From Stieleria mannarensis (GTDB taxonomy: Bacteria > Planctomycetota > Planctomycetia > Pirellulales > Pirellulaceae), in assembly GCF_014154935.1 (NCBI RefSeq), contig NZ_JACEHH010000046.1:1-64000 (forward strand): DNA of 64,000 bases. Direction: 5' to 3'. How positions within the stretch are numbered: position 1 is the stretch's first letter; the number at the start of each line of letters is the position of its first letter. A program made the position numbers and the translations under genes. A model generated the notes under the pieces. The model saw nothing but the letters and a program-made list of their open reading frames with translations. It searched no databases and was not told the origin of the DNA. Below, piece after piece: positions 55,152 to 64,000 of this stretch.

Positions 55152-55752
55152 TGATTGCGGCAGTTTTTCGAAGAAGTGGAAGAGATTCCGGCGGAATTGG
55201 CCTGCGGACCGGCCATTTTACCCACAGACCGGCCCATTCTAATCGGCGAGTACCGAATCTCCCGGCACCAATCGTGCCAGAATTCGGCGCCGGAAATCAT
55301 GCGGCCGGTCTACTCTTGTAACCTTGTGCCCCGGCCAGGGTTTCTCGCCCGATCGCCGATTTCATCCGATTCCTCCGGTTTTCATGCCACAGAACGTCGT
55401 TTGGGGCCCGTTTGAGATCTTCCCCTCGCTGTGCTCGGCGTTTCTGCCGGGAGGGTTGCTTTCCAAAACCGCACGACCTCGGCGGGGAGGGGGGCTGTAG
55501 GAATTGGACGCCCTCACCGCTTCACTTGAGCCAGCTGGGATTCAAAAAAACTCGCCCAGCGTTGCGTTCGGTTCTACGACCGGCAGATTTCTATTGGTAC
55601 GATACGCAGCAGGCCGCCGCGAGAGACGAACGCGGATTCGACAGGATACAGAATCGGATCCATCTCGACAGGGAAACCAACTCGGCTTGCCGCCGGAACC
55701 AACGCAGGAAACCACCACGAGCAAATCATCAACTGCTCGAATCGAAGGGAAC
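55152..55752. other. Divergent intergenic region, nothing recognised
   Basis: 601 bases between the divergent GspD-like and map genes. A partial direct repeat (GACCGGCC at 55206-55213 and 55228-55235) is visible. The frame open upstream of map (from 55504) lacks homology. No RNA gene or repeat-family copy was found. Confidence 0.5.
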
Positions 55753-56559
55753 ATGACAGGAATGCTGCAAAAGCAACGAAAACTGATCCTCAACGAACGT
55801 CAACGCGATGCGATGCGTCACGCCGGACGCGTCAACGCCAGCTTGATGGACTACATCCGACCGCACATCAAGGCCGGAATCACGACGGGCCGAATCGACG
55901 AAATGATTGCCCAGTGGACGCTGGACAATGGCCATACCGCGGCGACGCTGGGGTATCAAAACTATCCCAAAAGCTGTTGTACCAGCATCAATGAGGTGAT
56001 TTGCCACGGCATCCCTGACGAGCAAGAGCTGCAAGAAGGCGACATCGTCAATATCGACGTCACCACCATCGTCGACGGCTGGCACGGGGACCAAAGCGAA
56101 ACGTTCTTGATCGGCGAGGTATCCGAGGAACGCCGGGCGGTCACCCAGTGTGCGTTCGATTGCATGCACATGGCGATCGACGCGTTGACCCCCGGGTGCA
56201 CCGTTTCCAAAATCGGTGAAACCATCGTCCCCGAAGCCCATCGACGAGGGTTTTCTGTCGTCCGCGAGTACGTCGGACACGGCCTTGGAAAACAGTTTCA
56301 CCTGGACCCGTCGATCCCACACTTCCCGAATCGACAGAGCCGGATCGATCGCCTGTTCCCGGGAATGTGCTTCACCGTCGAGCCCATGATCAATGCCGGA
56401 ACACGCTACGCACGCTGTGACAAATCCGACGGCTGGACGGTGCGAACCAAAGACGGACGTCCCTCGGCGCAATTCGAACACACCGTGCTGATGACCGAGG
56501 ACGGCCCGGAAATTCTGACCCAATGCAACGACGGCCCCCGCAAAGGTCACCAGTTCTAA
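55753..56559 (+). CDS. map: Methionine aminopeptidase
   Basis: 268 residues. Removes N-terminal methionine from nascent proteins, cytoplasmic, dinuclear metal enzyme. Metal ligands D102, D113, H176, E210 and E242 are in place (INIDVT-type, GWHGD, GHGLGKQFH, TVEPM, FEHTVLMTE), and the substrate-site H85 is in ICHGIP. The extra C-terminal tail (CNDGPRKGHQF) is short. ATG 55753 follows GAAGGGA; the frame is open to 55504 without support. Followed after 32 bases by the ThuA gene. Confidence 0.94.
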   Translation: MTGMLQKQRKLILNERQRDAMRHAGRVNASLMDYIRPHIKAGITTGRIDEMIAQWTLDNGHTAATLGYQNYPKSCCTSINEVICHGIPDEQELQEGDIVNIDVTTIVDGWHGDQSETFLIGEVSEERRAVTQCAFDCMHMAIDALTPGCTVSKIGETIVPEAHRRGFSVVREYVGHGLGKQFHLDPSIPHFPNRQSRIDRLFPGMCFTVEPMINAGTRYARCDKSDGWTVRTKDGRPSAQFEHTVLMTEDGPEILTQCNDGPRKGHQF

Positions 56560-56591
56560 GGCTCGTTCATCTCTCTCCGAAGACCCACATC

Positions 56592-57446
56592 ATGAAATCG
56601 CTCCAACGTCTCGCCGCCTGCGCCCTGCTGACCTACGCGGTCCTGTTCAACCCCGTTCCGTCCGGCCGCGTCCACGGTCAAGACAATCCGCTGAAGGTGC
56701 TGCTGGTCGCCGGAGGCTGTTGCCACGACTACGCCACGCAAACCAAGCTGCTGAAGCAAGGCATCGAGAAACGGATCAACGCCGAAGTGACGGTCGAATT
56801 CAATCCCAGCAAGACGACCGGAACTCGATTCGAGATCTATGAATCCGATGACTGGGCCGAAGGTTACGACGTCATCGTGCACGACGAATGTTCGGCCTCG
56901 GTCACCGAGCGGCCGTATGTCAATCGGATCCTGGCAGCCCACCGCGCCGGAGTTCCCGCGGTCAACCTGCACTGTGCCATGCACAGCTATCGCTGGGGCG
57001 ATTTCCGCAGCCCCGTCGAAATCGGTGCCGAAAACGCGGGCTGGTACGAAATGATCGGTGTCCAATCCACCGGCCATGGCCCGCAATCACCGATCGATGT
57101 GAACTACACGGCAGCGGATCACCCGATCACCAAGGGGTTGGCCGATTGGACCACGATCAACGAAGAACTGTACAACAACGTCCGCGTGTTCGGCAGCACC
57201 GAGGTGTTGGCCACCGGCGACCAACTGCAAGCCCCGCGAAAACGCGACTTGAAGACGAACCCCAATGCCAAACCCAAATCCGCCACGGCGGTCGTGGTTT
57301 GGACCAACCTGTACGGGCCGAATAAGACCAAGATCTTCAGCACCACGCTCGGCCACAACAATGAAACCGTCGGCGACGACCGCTACCTGGACCTGCTGTG
57401 CCGCGGGGTGTTGTGGGCAACCGACAACCTGAAAGCCGAAGAATAG
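56592..57446 (+). CDS. ThuA-domain protein, secreted
   Basis: 284 residues. A signal peptide (LAACALLTYAVLFNPVPSG) is followed by a ThuA/glutamine-amidotransferase-like fold (LKVLLVAGGCCHDYATQ; YDVIVHDECSASV; AVNLHCAMHSYRWGDF; HPITKGLADW). ThuA domains are linked to trehalose/sugar use in rhizobia and are abundant in planctomycetes, where their role is unclear. Convergent with egtD, nine bases apart. Confidence 0.85.
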   Translation: MKSLQRLAACALLTYAVLFNPVPSGRVHGQDNPLKVLLVAGGCCHDYATQTKLLKQGIEKRINAEVTVEFNPSKTTGTRFEIYESDDWAEGYDVIVHDECSASVTERPYVNRILAAHRAGVPAVNLHCAMHSYRWGDFRSPVEIGAENAGWYEMIGVQSTGHGPQSPIDVNYTAADHPITKGLADWTTINEELYNNVRVFGSTEVLATGDQLQAPRKRDLKTNPNAKPKSATAVVVWTNLYGPNKTKIFSTTLGHNNETVGDDRYLDLLCRGVLWATDNLKAEE

Positions 57447-57455
57447 TCGGCCATC

Positions 57456-58439
57456 TCAGCTTGGTTTCCGGGTAGTGGACGAGGCGACCACCAGGTGCAA
57501 CACGGCGAACAATCGATCGTCGTCGATCCAGCTGCGGTGCAGTTCCAACCCCGCGCGGGCGGCCAGTTGTGCGAAACCGTCGACGGTGTACTTGTGCGAG
57601 TATTCCGTGTGGATCATTTCGCCACGCCGAAGCGGGAATGATTCGTCATCGATCCGAATGAGTTGGTCGGTCATCGATCGGATATAAATCTCGATCCGTG
57701 AAGCGTCGCTATTGAAAAACGCCACGTGTTCAAACGCATCGACGTCGATCTCCGCGCTGAGTTCGTCGGCGATCCGATGCAGCAAATTCAAGTTGAACGC
57801 CGCCGTCACGCCGGCGGCATCGTCATAGGCCCGTTCCAGGATCCGCACGTCTTTGACCAAGTCGATGCCGATCAGCAATCCCCCGCCACAACCGCACAAC
57901 TCGGCGATCGATCGCAACAGGATCTCGGCCTGCAGCGGTTCAAAATTCCCGATCGTCGACCCCGGAAAGTAGACCGCACTGTGCGTCGGGGCGACGCGTG
58001 AGCGGGGCAGTGAAAACGGCCGGGTGAAATCGGCCGTGACCGGCAGGATCTCGATCTGCGGGTAGTCGTCGCGAAGCTGATCGGCGACCTGGTGCAGGTG
58101 GCGGTGGGAGATGTCGACCGGGACGTAGGCCACCGGATCGATCAAATGGTCCAGCAAGATTCGTGTTTTGACGCTGCTGCCGCTGCCGTATTCCACCAAC
58201 ATCGCGCCGCCACCGATCTGCGCGCCCATTTCCGCCGCATAACGATCCATGATCGCCTGTTCGGTCCGCGTCAGGTAATACTCGTCCAGTTCACAGATCT
58301 GGTCGAACAGTGCCGAACCGCGTTTGTCGTAAAAGTGCTTGCACGGCAGACGTTTGGGAAATTCGCCCAGCCCCTCGATCACGTCGCGTTTGAAGGCTTG
58401 TCGACGCGCCGATGCGTGTGGTGGTGCGGTTTTAAACAA
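57456..58439 (-). CDS. egtD: L-histidine N-alpha-methyltransferase EgtD
   Basis: 327 residues. SAM-dependent enzyme that trimethylates histidine to hercynine, first step of ergothioneine synthesis. SAM motif VEYGSGSSVKTRILL (about 84-98), FPGSTIGNFEP and the C-terminal MIHTEYSHKY are typical of the family. It directly follows egtB (39-base gap, same strand). The last residues (ASSTTRKPS) and stop are encoded inside a family C repeat half (57472-57488), suggesting that the 3' end was replaced by the repeat. Confidence 0.92.
   Translation of the reverse strand: MFKTAPPHASARRQAFKRDVIEGLGEFPKRLPCKHFYDKRGSALFDQICELDEYYLTRTEQAIMDRYAAEMGAQIGGGAMLVEYGSGSSVKTRILLDHLIDPVAYVPVDISHRHLHQVADQLRDDYPQIEILPVTADFTRPFSLPRSRVAPTHSAVYFPGSTIGNFEPLQAEILLRSIAELCGCGGGLLIGIDLVKDVRILERAYDDAAGVTAAFNLNLLHRIADELSAEIDVDAFEHVAFFNSDASRIEIYIRSMTDQLIRIDDESFPLRRGEMIHTEYSHKYTVDGFAQLAARAGLELHRSWIDDDRLFAVLHLVVASSTTRKPS
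57472..57488. repeat. Family C repeat half inside the egtD 3' end
   Basis: GTAGTGGACGAGGCGAC is identical to the start of the family C element at 29806-29822. Read on the minus strand it encodes part of the EgtD C-terminal tail. Confidence 0.8.
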
Positions 58440-58478
58440 GGTGAATGCCCGGTGGGGGTGTCGGTAGGTGTGAAACGG

Positions 58479-59867
58479 TTACGTCTTGGCCAGTCGGATT
58501 CCGGTGAATTGCCAACGAGACTCGGGGGCAAAAAAGTTCCGGTATGTCGGACGCACGTGTCCGGAGGGTGTTGCACAGGATCCGCCTTTGAGGACAAAGA
58601 CGTTGCACATAAATTTTCCGTTGTATTCACCCAAGGCACCGGCGGGGGCACGGTAACCCGGGTAGGCCGAATAGTGGCTGCTGGTCCATTGCCACACATT
58701 GCCCATCGCATCGCCCAGGGCATCGTCGGCCGCGTCCTCGCGATCTGCCACGCTGCAAGACGACGGATGAATGCAGCGACCGGAACGGATCAGGTCATCG
58801 CTCCAATGGCCGGATTGTGTCGCCGCCAACGGTCGCTGGAGCCCGCGACAGACGGCATGTTCCCATTCGGCTTCGGTCGCCAAACGGCATCCGGCCCAGC
58901 GGGCGTACGCGTCGGCTTCGAAATAGCTGACATGACAGACCGGCTGGTCCAATCGGATCGCCTTGCGGCCGGACAGGGTGAATTGCGTCCACCGCGATCC
59001 CTGTTTGGACCAGTACAGCGGCGCCTCCCAGCCTTTGTCTTGGACCGTTGCCCAACCCAGTGAGAGCCAGAATTCTGGACGCTGATAGCCGCCGTCTTCC
59101 ATGAATTCGAGGTACTCGCGGTTGGTCACGCAGCGATTGGCGATTTTGTACGGTTCCAAAAAAACTCGGTGTCGCGGCAATTCGTTGTCAAAGCAAAACG
59201 ATTTGCCGTCATGTCCGATTTTGGCGACACCGGCATCGACGTCGATCCACGACGAAGTCCGCATCGTGTCGACATGCTCACATTCTCCCTCGCGGTAAAC
59301 CGGATCAAGCGGGTTGCACGACAGCGCGTGTTTCAAGTCAGTCAGCATCAATTCCTGATGCTGTTGTTCATGATTGATACCGATTTCCAGCACCTGGCGT
59401 TGATCGTCGGTCAGTTCACCGCAGCCAAAGTGCGTCTGCATGGCTTGGTCGACGTACCGTCGGTACAGAAGCGTCTGTTCCAAATCGGGACGCGAGATCA
59501 ACCCACGTTTGTCGCGCGGGTATTGCTCTCCAACGCTGTTGTAATAAGAGTTGAACAAAGACTCAAAACTTGGATCCAGCGGCCGGTAATCGCCGGTCGG
59601 TTTCAGCAGAAAGGTTTCAAAGAACCAAGTCGTGTGGGCCAGATGCCATCGTGTCGGGCTGGCGTCCGGCATCGATTGAATCGAACAGTCTTCGGCCGAC
59701 AGCGGCTGTGCGATCTGTTCTGAAAACCGCCGCGTCCGAACATAACGTTCCATCAACACGTCGTGGTGCGGATCTGCAACCGCCGCGTCATCGACCAGAT
59801 CGACGGCAGGCGGATCGCCAGTCGCTATGGTGTCGGCGCCGCCGTCTGTACCAGCTTTCGCAGCCAT
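58479..59867 (-). CDS. egtB: Ergothioneine biosynthesis sulfoxide synthase EgtB
   Basis: 462 residues. Iron enzyme joining hercynine and (gamma-glutamyl)cysteine to a sulfoxide, second step of ergothioneine synthesis. The DinB-like N-terminal domain has HLAHTTWFFE (H75, H78) and HEQQHQELM, the three-His iron site. The C-terminal FGE-sulfatase-like domain ends VLKGGSCATPSGHVRPTYR. No egtA or egtC is visible, as in the shorter bacterial pathway variants that use cysteine. The start is ATG 59867; upstream 152 bases to the patatin stop. Confidence 0.93.
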   Translation of the reverse strand: MAAKAGTDGGADTIATGDPPAVDLVDDAAVADPHHDVLMERYVRTRRFSEQIAQPLSAEDCSIQSMPDASPTRWHLAHTTWFFETFLLKPTGDYRPLDPSFESLFNSYYNSVGEQYPRDKRGLISRPDLEQTLLYRRYVDQAMQTHFGCGELTDDQRQVLEIGINHEQQHQELMLTDLKHALSCNPLDPVYREGECEHVDTMRTSSWIDVDAGVAKIGHDGKSFCFDNELPRHRVFLEPYKIANRCVTNREYLEFMEDGGYQRPEFWLSLGWATVQDKGWEAPLYWSKQGSRWTQFTLSGRKAIRLDQPVCHVSYFEADAYARWAGCRLATEAEWEHAVCRGLQRPLAATQSGHWSDDLIRSGRCIHPSSCSVADREDAADDALGDAMGNVWQWTSSHYSAYPGYRAPAGALGEYNGKFMCNVFVLKGGSCATPSGHVRPTYRNFFAPESRWQFTGIRLAKT

Positions 59868-60019
59868 GTTGTCATCCCTTCTTCCGCGATCCGAATCAAA
59901 GTCACGACGCCATCACGCCGGTTCTTTCTAGGAACTCGATTCTAAAAGACAACCGCGTCGGGAAGGAATTCTTACAACAAAAATGTCGAATTCACATTTT
60001 TGCCAACTTCGCGAACGTT

Positions 60020-60997
60020 TTACGCCACGACTGCTGATCGGACGCTCGGCCCCTGAAGTGACGCTCTTGCCGCTCGCAATCCCGATTCGATCAACGTCGA
60101 CGGATCGGTAAAATCGTACCACGGCAGGTAACCGACATCGGGACGGATCAGGATGTCGGCATGCGGCAATGAATGGCGTCGACACAGACGTTCGCCGATT
60201 TCTTCCATCCGCATCACGACGTCGATCGCCGTACCAAAGGTATCGATCCGTTGCACCGTGCTGCCGACATCGACGCCGATCGTTAAATCCGAAGCGTATG
60301 ATTTCGCGATCGACAGCGGGATCGCGTCCAGTACACCGATGTCCGACAACAACATGTCGTCCCACTGGATCGGAGGAAAAAAGCCGGGGATCGCGGTGGA
60401 GGCCAGGATCGCTTTTCGCAATGGTCCTCGTTCCAGCACGATGCGGTGACCGCTCTTCAAATCCGCCGCGACGATGCTAAGCGGGACTTGGGTCTCCGAA
60501 AGATCGATGTCGGGAATCAAGGCCTCGATCGCCTCATGCAAGATCTGGTCGGACAACAGCGACGGGCTGCGGATGATTTTCGTCAGCCGGTGCCCGTGAC
60601 GCATGATCCGTTCCAATCGTTGATACCACAGCGAGAACCAATCGGCCGGTCCGAGCTGTTGTGATTCCCGCCGATCGCGCGCCGACACCTTGGATGCGGC
60701 TACCATCAGTTGTCGACATTTTTCTGAAAAGACCGGCGAATGCAGGAGTCCGATCGCTTTGGCCTGCACCCGTTTGATGTCGGAATCGACGGCGCACAGG
60801 CCGCCCATCAAACTGCCGATGCTGACCCCAACGATGCGCTCGGTTCGAACTCCCGATTCACCGATCGCCTCCATGACGCCTAAATGCGCAAGCCCACGCG
60901 CCCCGCCGCCGCCGAGCGCAATCACCGCGCTACGATTGCGCTCCGGCCGCCCGCCGATCTCCAGCGACAACGGTTCTCGATTCTCTCTCGTTTGCAT
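60020..60997 (-). CDS. Patatin-like phospholipase (RssA/NTE type)
   Basis: 325 residues. Oxyanion loop GGGGARGLAHLG (29-40), nucleophile elbow GVSIG (S59) and the dyad aspartate in SDIG (D219) instead of the common DGG/DGA. STAIPGFFPP is typical of RssA-like members. Probable lipid acyl hydrolase, cytoplasmic or membrane-associated. ATG 60997 is reported. A TTG at 61018, eight bases after GGAGG on the minus strand, is a credible alternative. It lies 55 bases downstream of the acyl-CoA dehydrogenase gene, so it may feed fatty acids to beta-oxidation. Confidence 0.85.
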   Translation of the reverse strand: MQTRENREPLSLEIGGRPERNRSAVIALGGGGARGLAHLGVMEAIGESGVRTERIVGVSIGSLMGGLCAVDSDIKRVQAKAIGLLHSPVFSEKCRQLMVAASKVSARDRRESQQLGPADWFSLWYQRLERIMRHGHRLTKIIRSPSLLSDQILHEAIEALIPDIDLSETQVPLSIVAADLKSGHRIVLERGPLRKAILASTAIPGFFPPIQWDDMLLSDIGVLDAIPLSIAKSYASDLTIGVDVGSTVQRIDTFGTAIDVVMRMEEIGERLCRRHSLPHADILIRPDVGYLPWYDFTDPSTLIESGLRAARASLQGPSVRSAVVA

Positions 60998-61052
60998 GGT
61001 TTTCACAAATTCGTCCAATGAAACGTCCTCCGACTCGGGTCTGACACGAGTT

Positions 61053-63080
61053 TCATTCCTTATACCCCTGCAGGATTTCCCCCGATTCGACGCCGCGAAG
61101 CTCGTTCCAGCCTTCATCGGCAATCGTTGCCCCCAACGAAGTGACCTGGCGGAAATCGCGATCGCTGGGGTGTGCCCCGGTGATGCGACGCCGCAATTCA
61201 CGACAGACGGCGTCGGCCGCCGCACGCGTGACCGGGTCGTTCTGGCCGGCGGCGTACAACGCGGTGACCAGCATGGTGACCGCGTTCTGGATCTGCAGCG
61301 AAAGCGCCGACATCCGACATTGACGGTCGGCCAATTTCAATTGGTGACGTCGCATCGTGCCGCTGATGACCATGCCACTGGCCGAAAGATAACGCTGCGC
61401 GAAGCGGACATGGCGGTCCAGTTCGTGCGCGACGCGTGCGGCGGATGGCTGCGTCCAGCGAGCCGGACGCAACGTTCGTCCGACGTACCATTTGGTGTAC
61501 CCCAGCATCGGGCGGCGCAACGCCCACAAGTGGCGCGGGTTGGCCAGGTTGGGTGCTTTGATGCCCAACTGGTGAAGCGTTTTGCCGATCGGTTCGAAGT
61601 GTTCTTTTCCGTGCTGCTTGACCAGCGACTTGAAGAACGCCATCCCCAACATCTCGCCTTCACCTTCGTAAATGCAAGGGGCCAAGAAATCGTGGACGTT
61701 GTCGCCGAACAAGTGTCCCTGTAAGAACGAACGCCCTCCGTGGGTCTTCATGAACAATTCGATCGCCGCTTCCTTTTGCGCTTCGCTGCCGAAGATCTTG
61801 GCGACGATGCATTCCATTTCGCCGCGGTAACCCTGGTCCAACAGGTTTGCACACCAGTGCGTCAACGCATCACAGGCGACGATCAAACCGGCCAGGTGGC
61901 CGACGCGACGTCGGACCAATTCGCGTTTCTCGATTGCTTGTCCATAGGTTTCGCGGTAACCGGCCCACGGCAACATCTCCGCCAGCATCCATCGCATCGC
62001 GCCGGCCGCGTTGGCGCACAACGAGACACGTCCCAGGTTCAGGCCGTGGTAGGCGATCGTCAATCCGTCGCCGTGGGGTGGGATCAAACGGTTGGCGGCC
62101 GGAACACGAAAGTCCTTGAACACCAGCCCGTTGTTTTGCGCCCTTTTGAGTGCAAAGATGCCGTAACGGTTAATTCGAAACGAATCGGTCTCCCGCTCGG
62201 GCAGTTCTGCGATCAAGACACTCGGTACGCCGTCGATTTTGCAGACCAACCCGATCGTTCGGCCGAAGGTGGCGTTGGTGATGAACAGTTTTTCGCCGTT
62301 GACCACGTAGTCGTCTCCGTCGCGGACCGCGGTCGTTCGCAAGGCCGTCAAATCGCTGCCGGCCCCCGGTTCGGTCAGCGCGAACGCGGACAGGCGGGTT
62401 CCGTCGGCCAGTCCCGGCAAAAAGCGACGTTTCTGTTCCTCGCTGCCGAACGCACGCAGCGGATCGACGGCGCCGATGCAGCCATGAACCGATGCCAGTC
62501 CGGCCACGGTCGGGTCGATCGTCGCCATCTGTGTGATCATGCGTGCGAAATCACGCATCGTCGCACCGGCACCGCCGTATTCGCGGCCGACCAACAATCC
62601 CCAATAGCCGGCATCGCCAAGATCTTGCAGCACTTCATCACTGATTTTGCCGTGTGCATCGATCAGGGATCCACGGCGGCGGTGCTCGGCGGCGACGCTG
62701 AGCGAACGGTCGACCACATGAGCGACCGCTTCGCTGGGCAGCGACAACTCGGGCTCGAACAATTCGACCGGAACATGACGATCCCAGATCGCTCGGTGGA
62801 TCGGACTGTTGGACGTCTTGTATTGTTCGGCGAACAAGTCTTCAACCTGATCGTCGGCGGTGTCGATCACGCCGGTCCGTTGGGCTTCGTCCACCGACGC
62901 ACCGCCCAGCCGCAGCGCGATCTCGGCGAACGATTCCTTTGGCGTCGTCGCCGTCGCGTTCGTTTTGCCGTCGCCATGCGATCGCTCCGGAGACTTCGGT
63001 GTCGCATTGCCGGCCGCCTTGCCCGATGTCACCACCGGTCCGGTCGCATTGGTCGTGGTCGGATCGATTTCTAAACTCAT
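61053..63080 (-). CDS. Acyl-CoA dehydrogenase, long form (VLCAD-like)
   Basis: 675 residues. First step of beta-oxidation, flavoprotein. A disordered N-terminal extension (about 1-75) is followed by the dehydrogenase core with [16 protein letters not shown] and catalytic-site [10 protein letters not shown]-terminal extra domain (about 500-675) is as in very-long-chain acyl-CoA dehydrogenases. Start ATG 63080 overlaps the stop of the upstream FadB-like gene (ATGA). Frame is open further upstream but that part lies inside the FadB-like gene. Confidence 0.9.
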   Translation of the reverse strand: MSLEIDPTTTNATGPVVTSGKAAGNATPKSPERSHGDGKTNATATTPKESFAEIALRLGGASVDEAQRTGVIDTADDQVEDLFAEQYKTSNSPIHRAIWDRHVPVELFEPELSLPSEAVAHVVDRSLSVAAEHRRRGSLIDAHGKISDEVLQDLGDAGYWGLLVGREYGGAGATMRDFARMITQMATIDPTVAGLASVHGCIGAVDPLRAFGSEEQKRRFLPGLADGTRLSAFALTEPGAGSDLTALRTTAVRDGDDYVVNGEKLFITNATFGRTIGLVCKIDGVPSVLIAELPERETDSFRINRYGIFALKRAQNNGLVFKDFRVPAANRLIPPHGDGLTIAYHGLNLGRVSLCANAAGAMRWMLAEMLPWAGYRETYGQAIEKRELVRRRVGHLAGLIVACDALTHWCANLLDQGYRGEMECIVAKIFGSEAQKEAAIELFMKTHGGRSFLQGHLFGDNVHDFLAPCIYEGEGEMLGMAFFKSLVKQHGKEHFEPIGKTLHQLGIKAPNLANPRHLWALRRPMLGYTKWYVGRTLRPARWTQPSAARVAHELDRHVRFAQRYLSASGMVISGTMRRHQLKLADRQCRMSALSLQIQNAVTMLVTALYAAGQNDPVTRAAADAVCRELRRRITGAHPSDRDFRQVTSLGATIADEGWNELRGVESGEILQGYKE

Positions 63081-64000
63081 TGCTTGGCTCCCAGTTGAAG
63101 TGATGCCGGTGGTGTGAATCGGTCGCCGTACTGCGCATGCAGACGTTCCATGTTGTCCAGCACGGTCTGCGTCCCGATTTGATCGACCACGGCCAATGGT
63201 CCGCCGCGATGGGGCGCGAAGCCGGTACCGAGCACCATGGCCAAATCGATCGCCCAGGCGTGCTCGACGACGCGACGCTCCTCGCATCGAATCGCTTCGC
63301 CCATCATCAGGTACACCAGCCTGCGTTGGATATCCGAAAGGCCGTCGGTCAGAAAGCGTTCCGGCCGCGCAGGTTCGACGATGAAGTCCACGACTTCGGC
63401 GGTCTCACGTGGTTGTGGCTTTTTGCCGCGGTAGTCATAGAAACCACGTTTGGACTTGAGTCCGATTTCATTGCGTCGTGCCAAGGGCGATAACACGTCG
63501 ACCACGTCATCGACGTCACGCATCACCGCCCCGAGTGACCGTGCGACGTGCAGCGCGACGTCCAAGCCGACATGGTCGAGCAACTGCAGCGGTCCCATCG
63601 GCATTCCGAAATCTCGCATCTCGCGATCGATCACCGCGATCGAGTGGCCTTCGCGGACCATCATGATGGCCTCGCCCAAGTACGGGAACAGGATTCGATT
63701 GACCAGGAATCCCGGCGAATCGGTCGTCACGATCGGGGTCTTGCCCAGCGCCCGCACCAGCGAGACCAGTTGGGCGATCGTCGCGTCGCTGGTTTCATCG
63801 CCGCGGACGACTTCGACCAATTCCATGCGGTGCACGGGATTGAAAAAGTGCAGGCCGGCGAATTGACTCGGCCGACTCAGCGACGCGGCCATCTCGGTCA
63901 CCGATAGCGACGACGTGTTGGTTGCCAGGATTGCCGACTTGCGGACCGCCTTTTCGACATCGGCCAACACGGATTGTTTGACCTGCATGCGTTCGACGAC
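63077..64000 (-). CDS. 3-hydroxyacyl-CoA dehydrogenase (FadB/FadJ-like), 5' part outside window
   Basis: At least 307 residues, cut by the window edge; the frame continues to base 64000 (VVER before the first in-window Met). NAD-binding tail and catalytic region: [28 protein letters not shown] (catalytic His), [12 protein letters not shown]. The C-terminal domain has [14 protein letters not shown]. This matches the C-terminal two thirds of a multifunctional FadB-type alpha subunit; an enoyl-CoA hydratase half would lie outside. Operon with the acyl-CoA dehydrogenase. Confidence 0.9.
   Translation of the reverse strand, partial: VVERMQVKQSVLADVEKAVRKSAILATNTSSLSVTEMAASLSRPSQFAGLHFFNPVHRMELVEVVRGDETSDATIAQLVSLVRALGKTPIVTTDSPGFLVNRILFPYLGEAIMMVREGHSIAVIDREMRDFGMPMGPLQLLDHVGLDVALHVARSLGAVMRDVDDVVDVLSPLARRNEIGLKSKRGFYDYRGKKPQPRETAEVVDFIVEPARPERFLTDGLSDIQRRLVYLMMGEAIRCEERRVVEHAWAIDLAMVLGTGFAPHRGGPLAVVDQIGTQTVLDNMERLHAQYGDRFTPPASLQLGAKQ

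Noticed and set aside
55152..55752. Structured RNA or riboswitch upstream of map
   Set aside because: No conserved motif or strong stem recognised.

Overview
This window looks like chromosomal DNA of a planctomycete, most likely in the Rhodopirellula/Pirellulaceae group. The evidence is the gene content: surface proteins whose export region ends in an 'LExRxLLSA/LLAG'-type motif, type I dockerin-like loops, SHD1 domains, a PEP-CTERM protein, CxC/CxxC zinc-ribbon membrane proteins, a planctomycete-style ECF sigma factor, TAT-exported Gfo/Idh/MocA and NHL proteins, and GC-rich DNA with weak ribosome-binding sites. The taxonomic call is inference. No rRNA, tRNA, CRISPR array, transposase or phage gene was recognised. 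One structural RNA was found: the SRP RNA (minus strand, about 8638-8729).

Layout. 1-0.6 kb: tandem repeats. 0.6-6 kb: GMC oxidoreductase, MFS transporter, TPR/HEAT protein. 6.2-7.5 kb: APS/PAPS reductase CysH with an Rrf2 regulator. 8-12 kb: small secreted protein, SRP RNA, DoxX-like membrane protein, Gfo/Idh/MocA oxidoreductase. 12-16 kb: YgfZ-like protein, DUF58 and BatA-type VWA proteins. 16-24.7 kb: SulP permease, TPR protein, NHL-like protein, metzincin-like surface protein. 24.7-26.3 kb: a visibly AT-richer patch with a PEP-CTERM protein and a secreted orphan. 26.3-31.6 kb: signalling cluster (tandem receiver, FixL-like PAS kinase, receiver-PAS-kinase, BON protein, second PAS kinase). 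31.8-40.4 kb: triple-SHD1 protein, dGTPase family protein, zinc-ribbon/STN-like protein, thioredoxin, zinc-ribbon membrane protein. 40.4-43.9 kb: tightly overlapped sugar operon (SDR epimerase, GT39-like, GT2). 44-48.3 kb: RuvB, ECF sigma factor, dockerin-bearing animal-type heme peroxidase. 48.6-55.2 kb: minimal type II secretion/type IV pilus-like set (GspD-like, GspE, GspF). 55.7-64 kb: methionine aminopeptidase, ThuA-domain protein, EgtD and EgtB, patatin-like lipase, acyl-CoA dehydrogenase and the 3' part of a FadB-like gene.

How the genes work together. CysH, SulP and probably the Rrf2 regulator point to assimilatory sulfur uptake and reduction. EgtB and EgtD spend cysteine sulfur to make ergothioneine. 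The FadB-like, acyl-CoA dehydrogenase and patatin genes form a lipid-degradation run. The 26-31 kb cluster looks like a phosphorelay with a plausible haem-based oxygen sensor and no DNA-binding output protein.

The most unusual non-coding signal is a set of at least five families of short palindromic repeats. They occupy six of the seven junctions between convergent genes and sometimes supply the stop codon. The one junction without a repeat borders the AT-richer patch.
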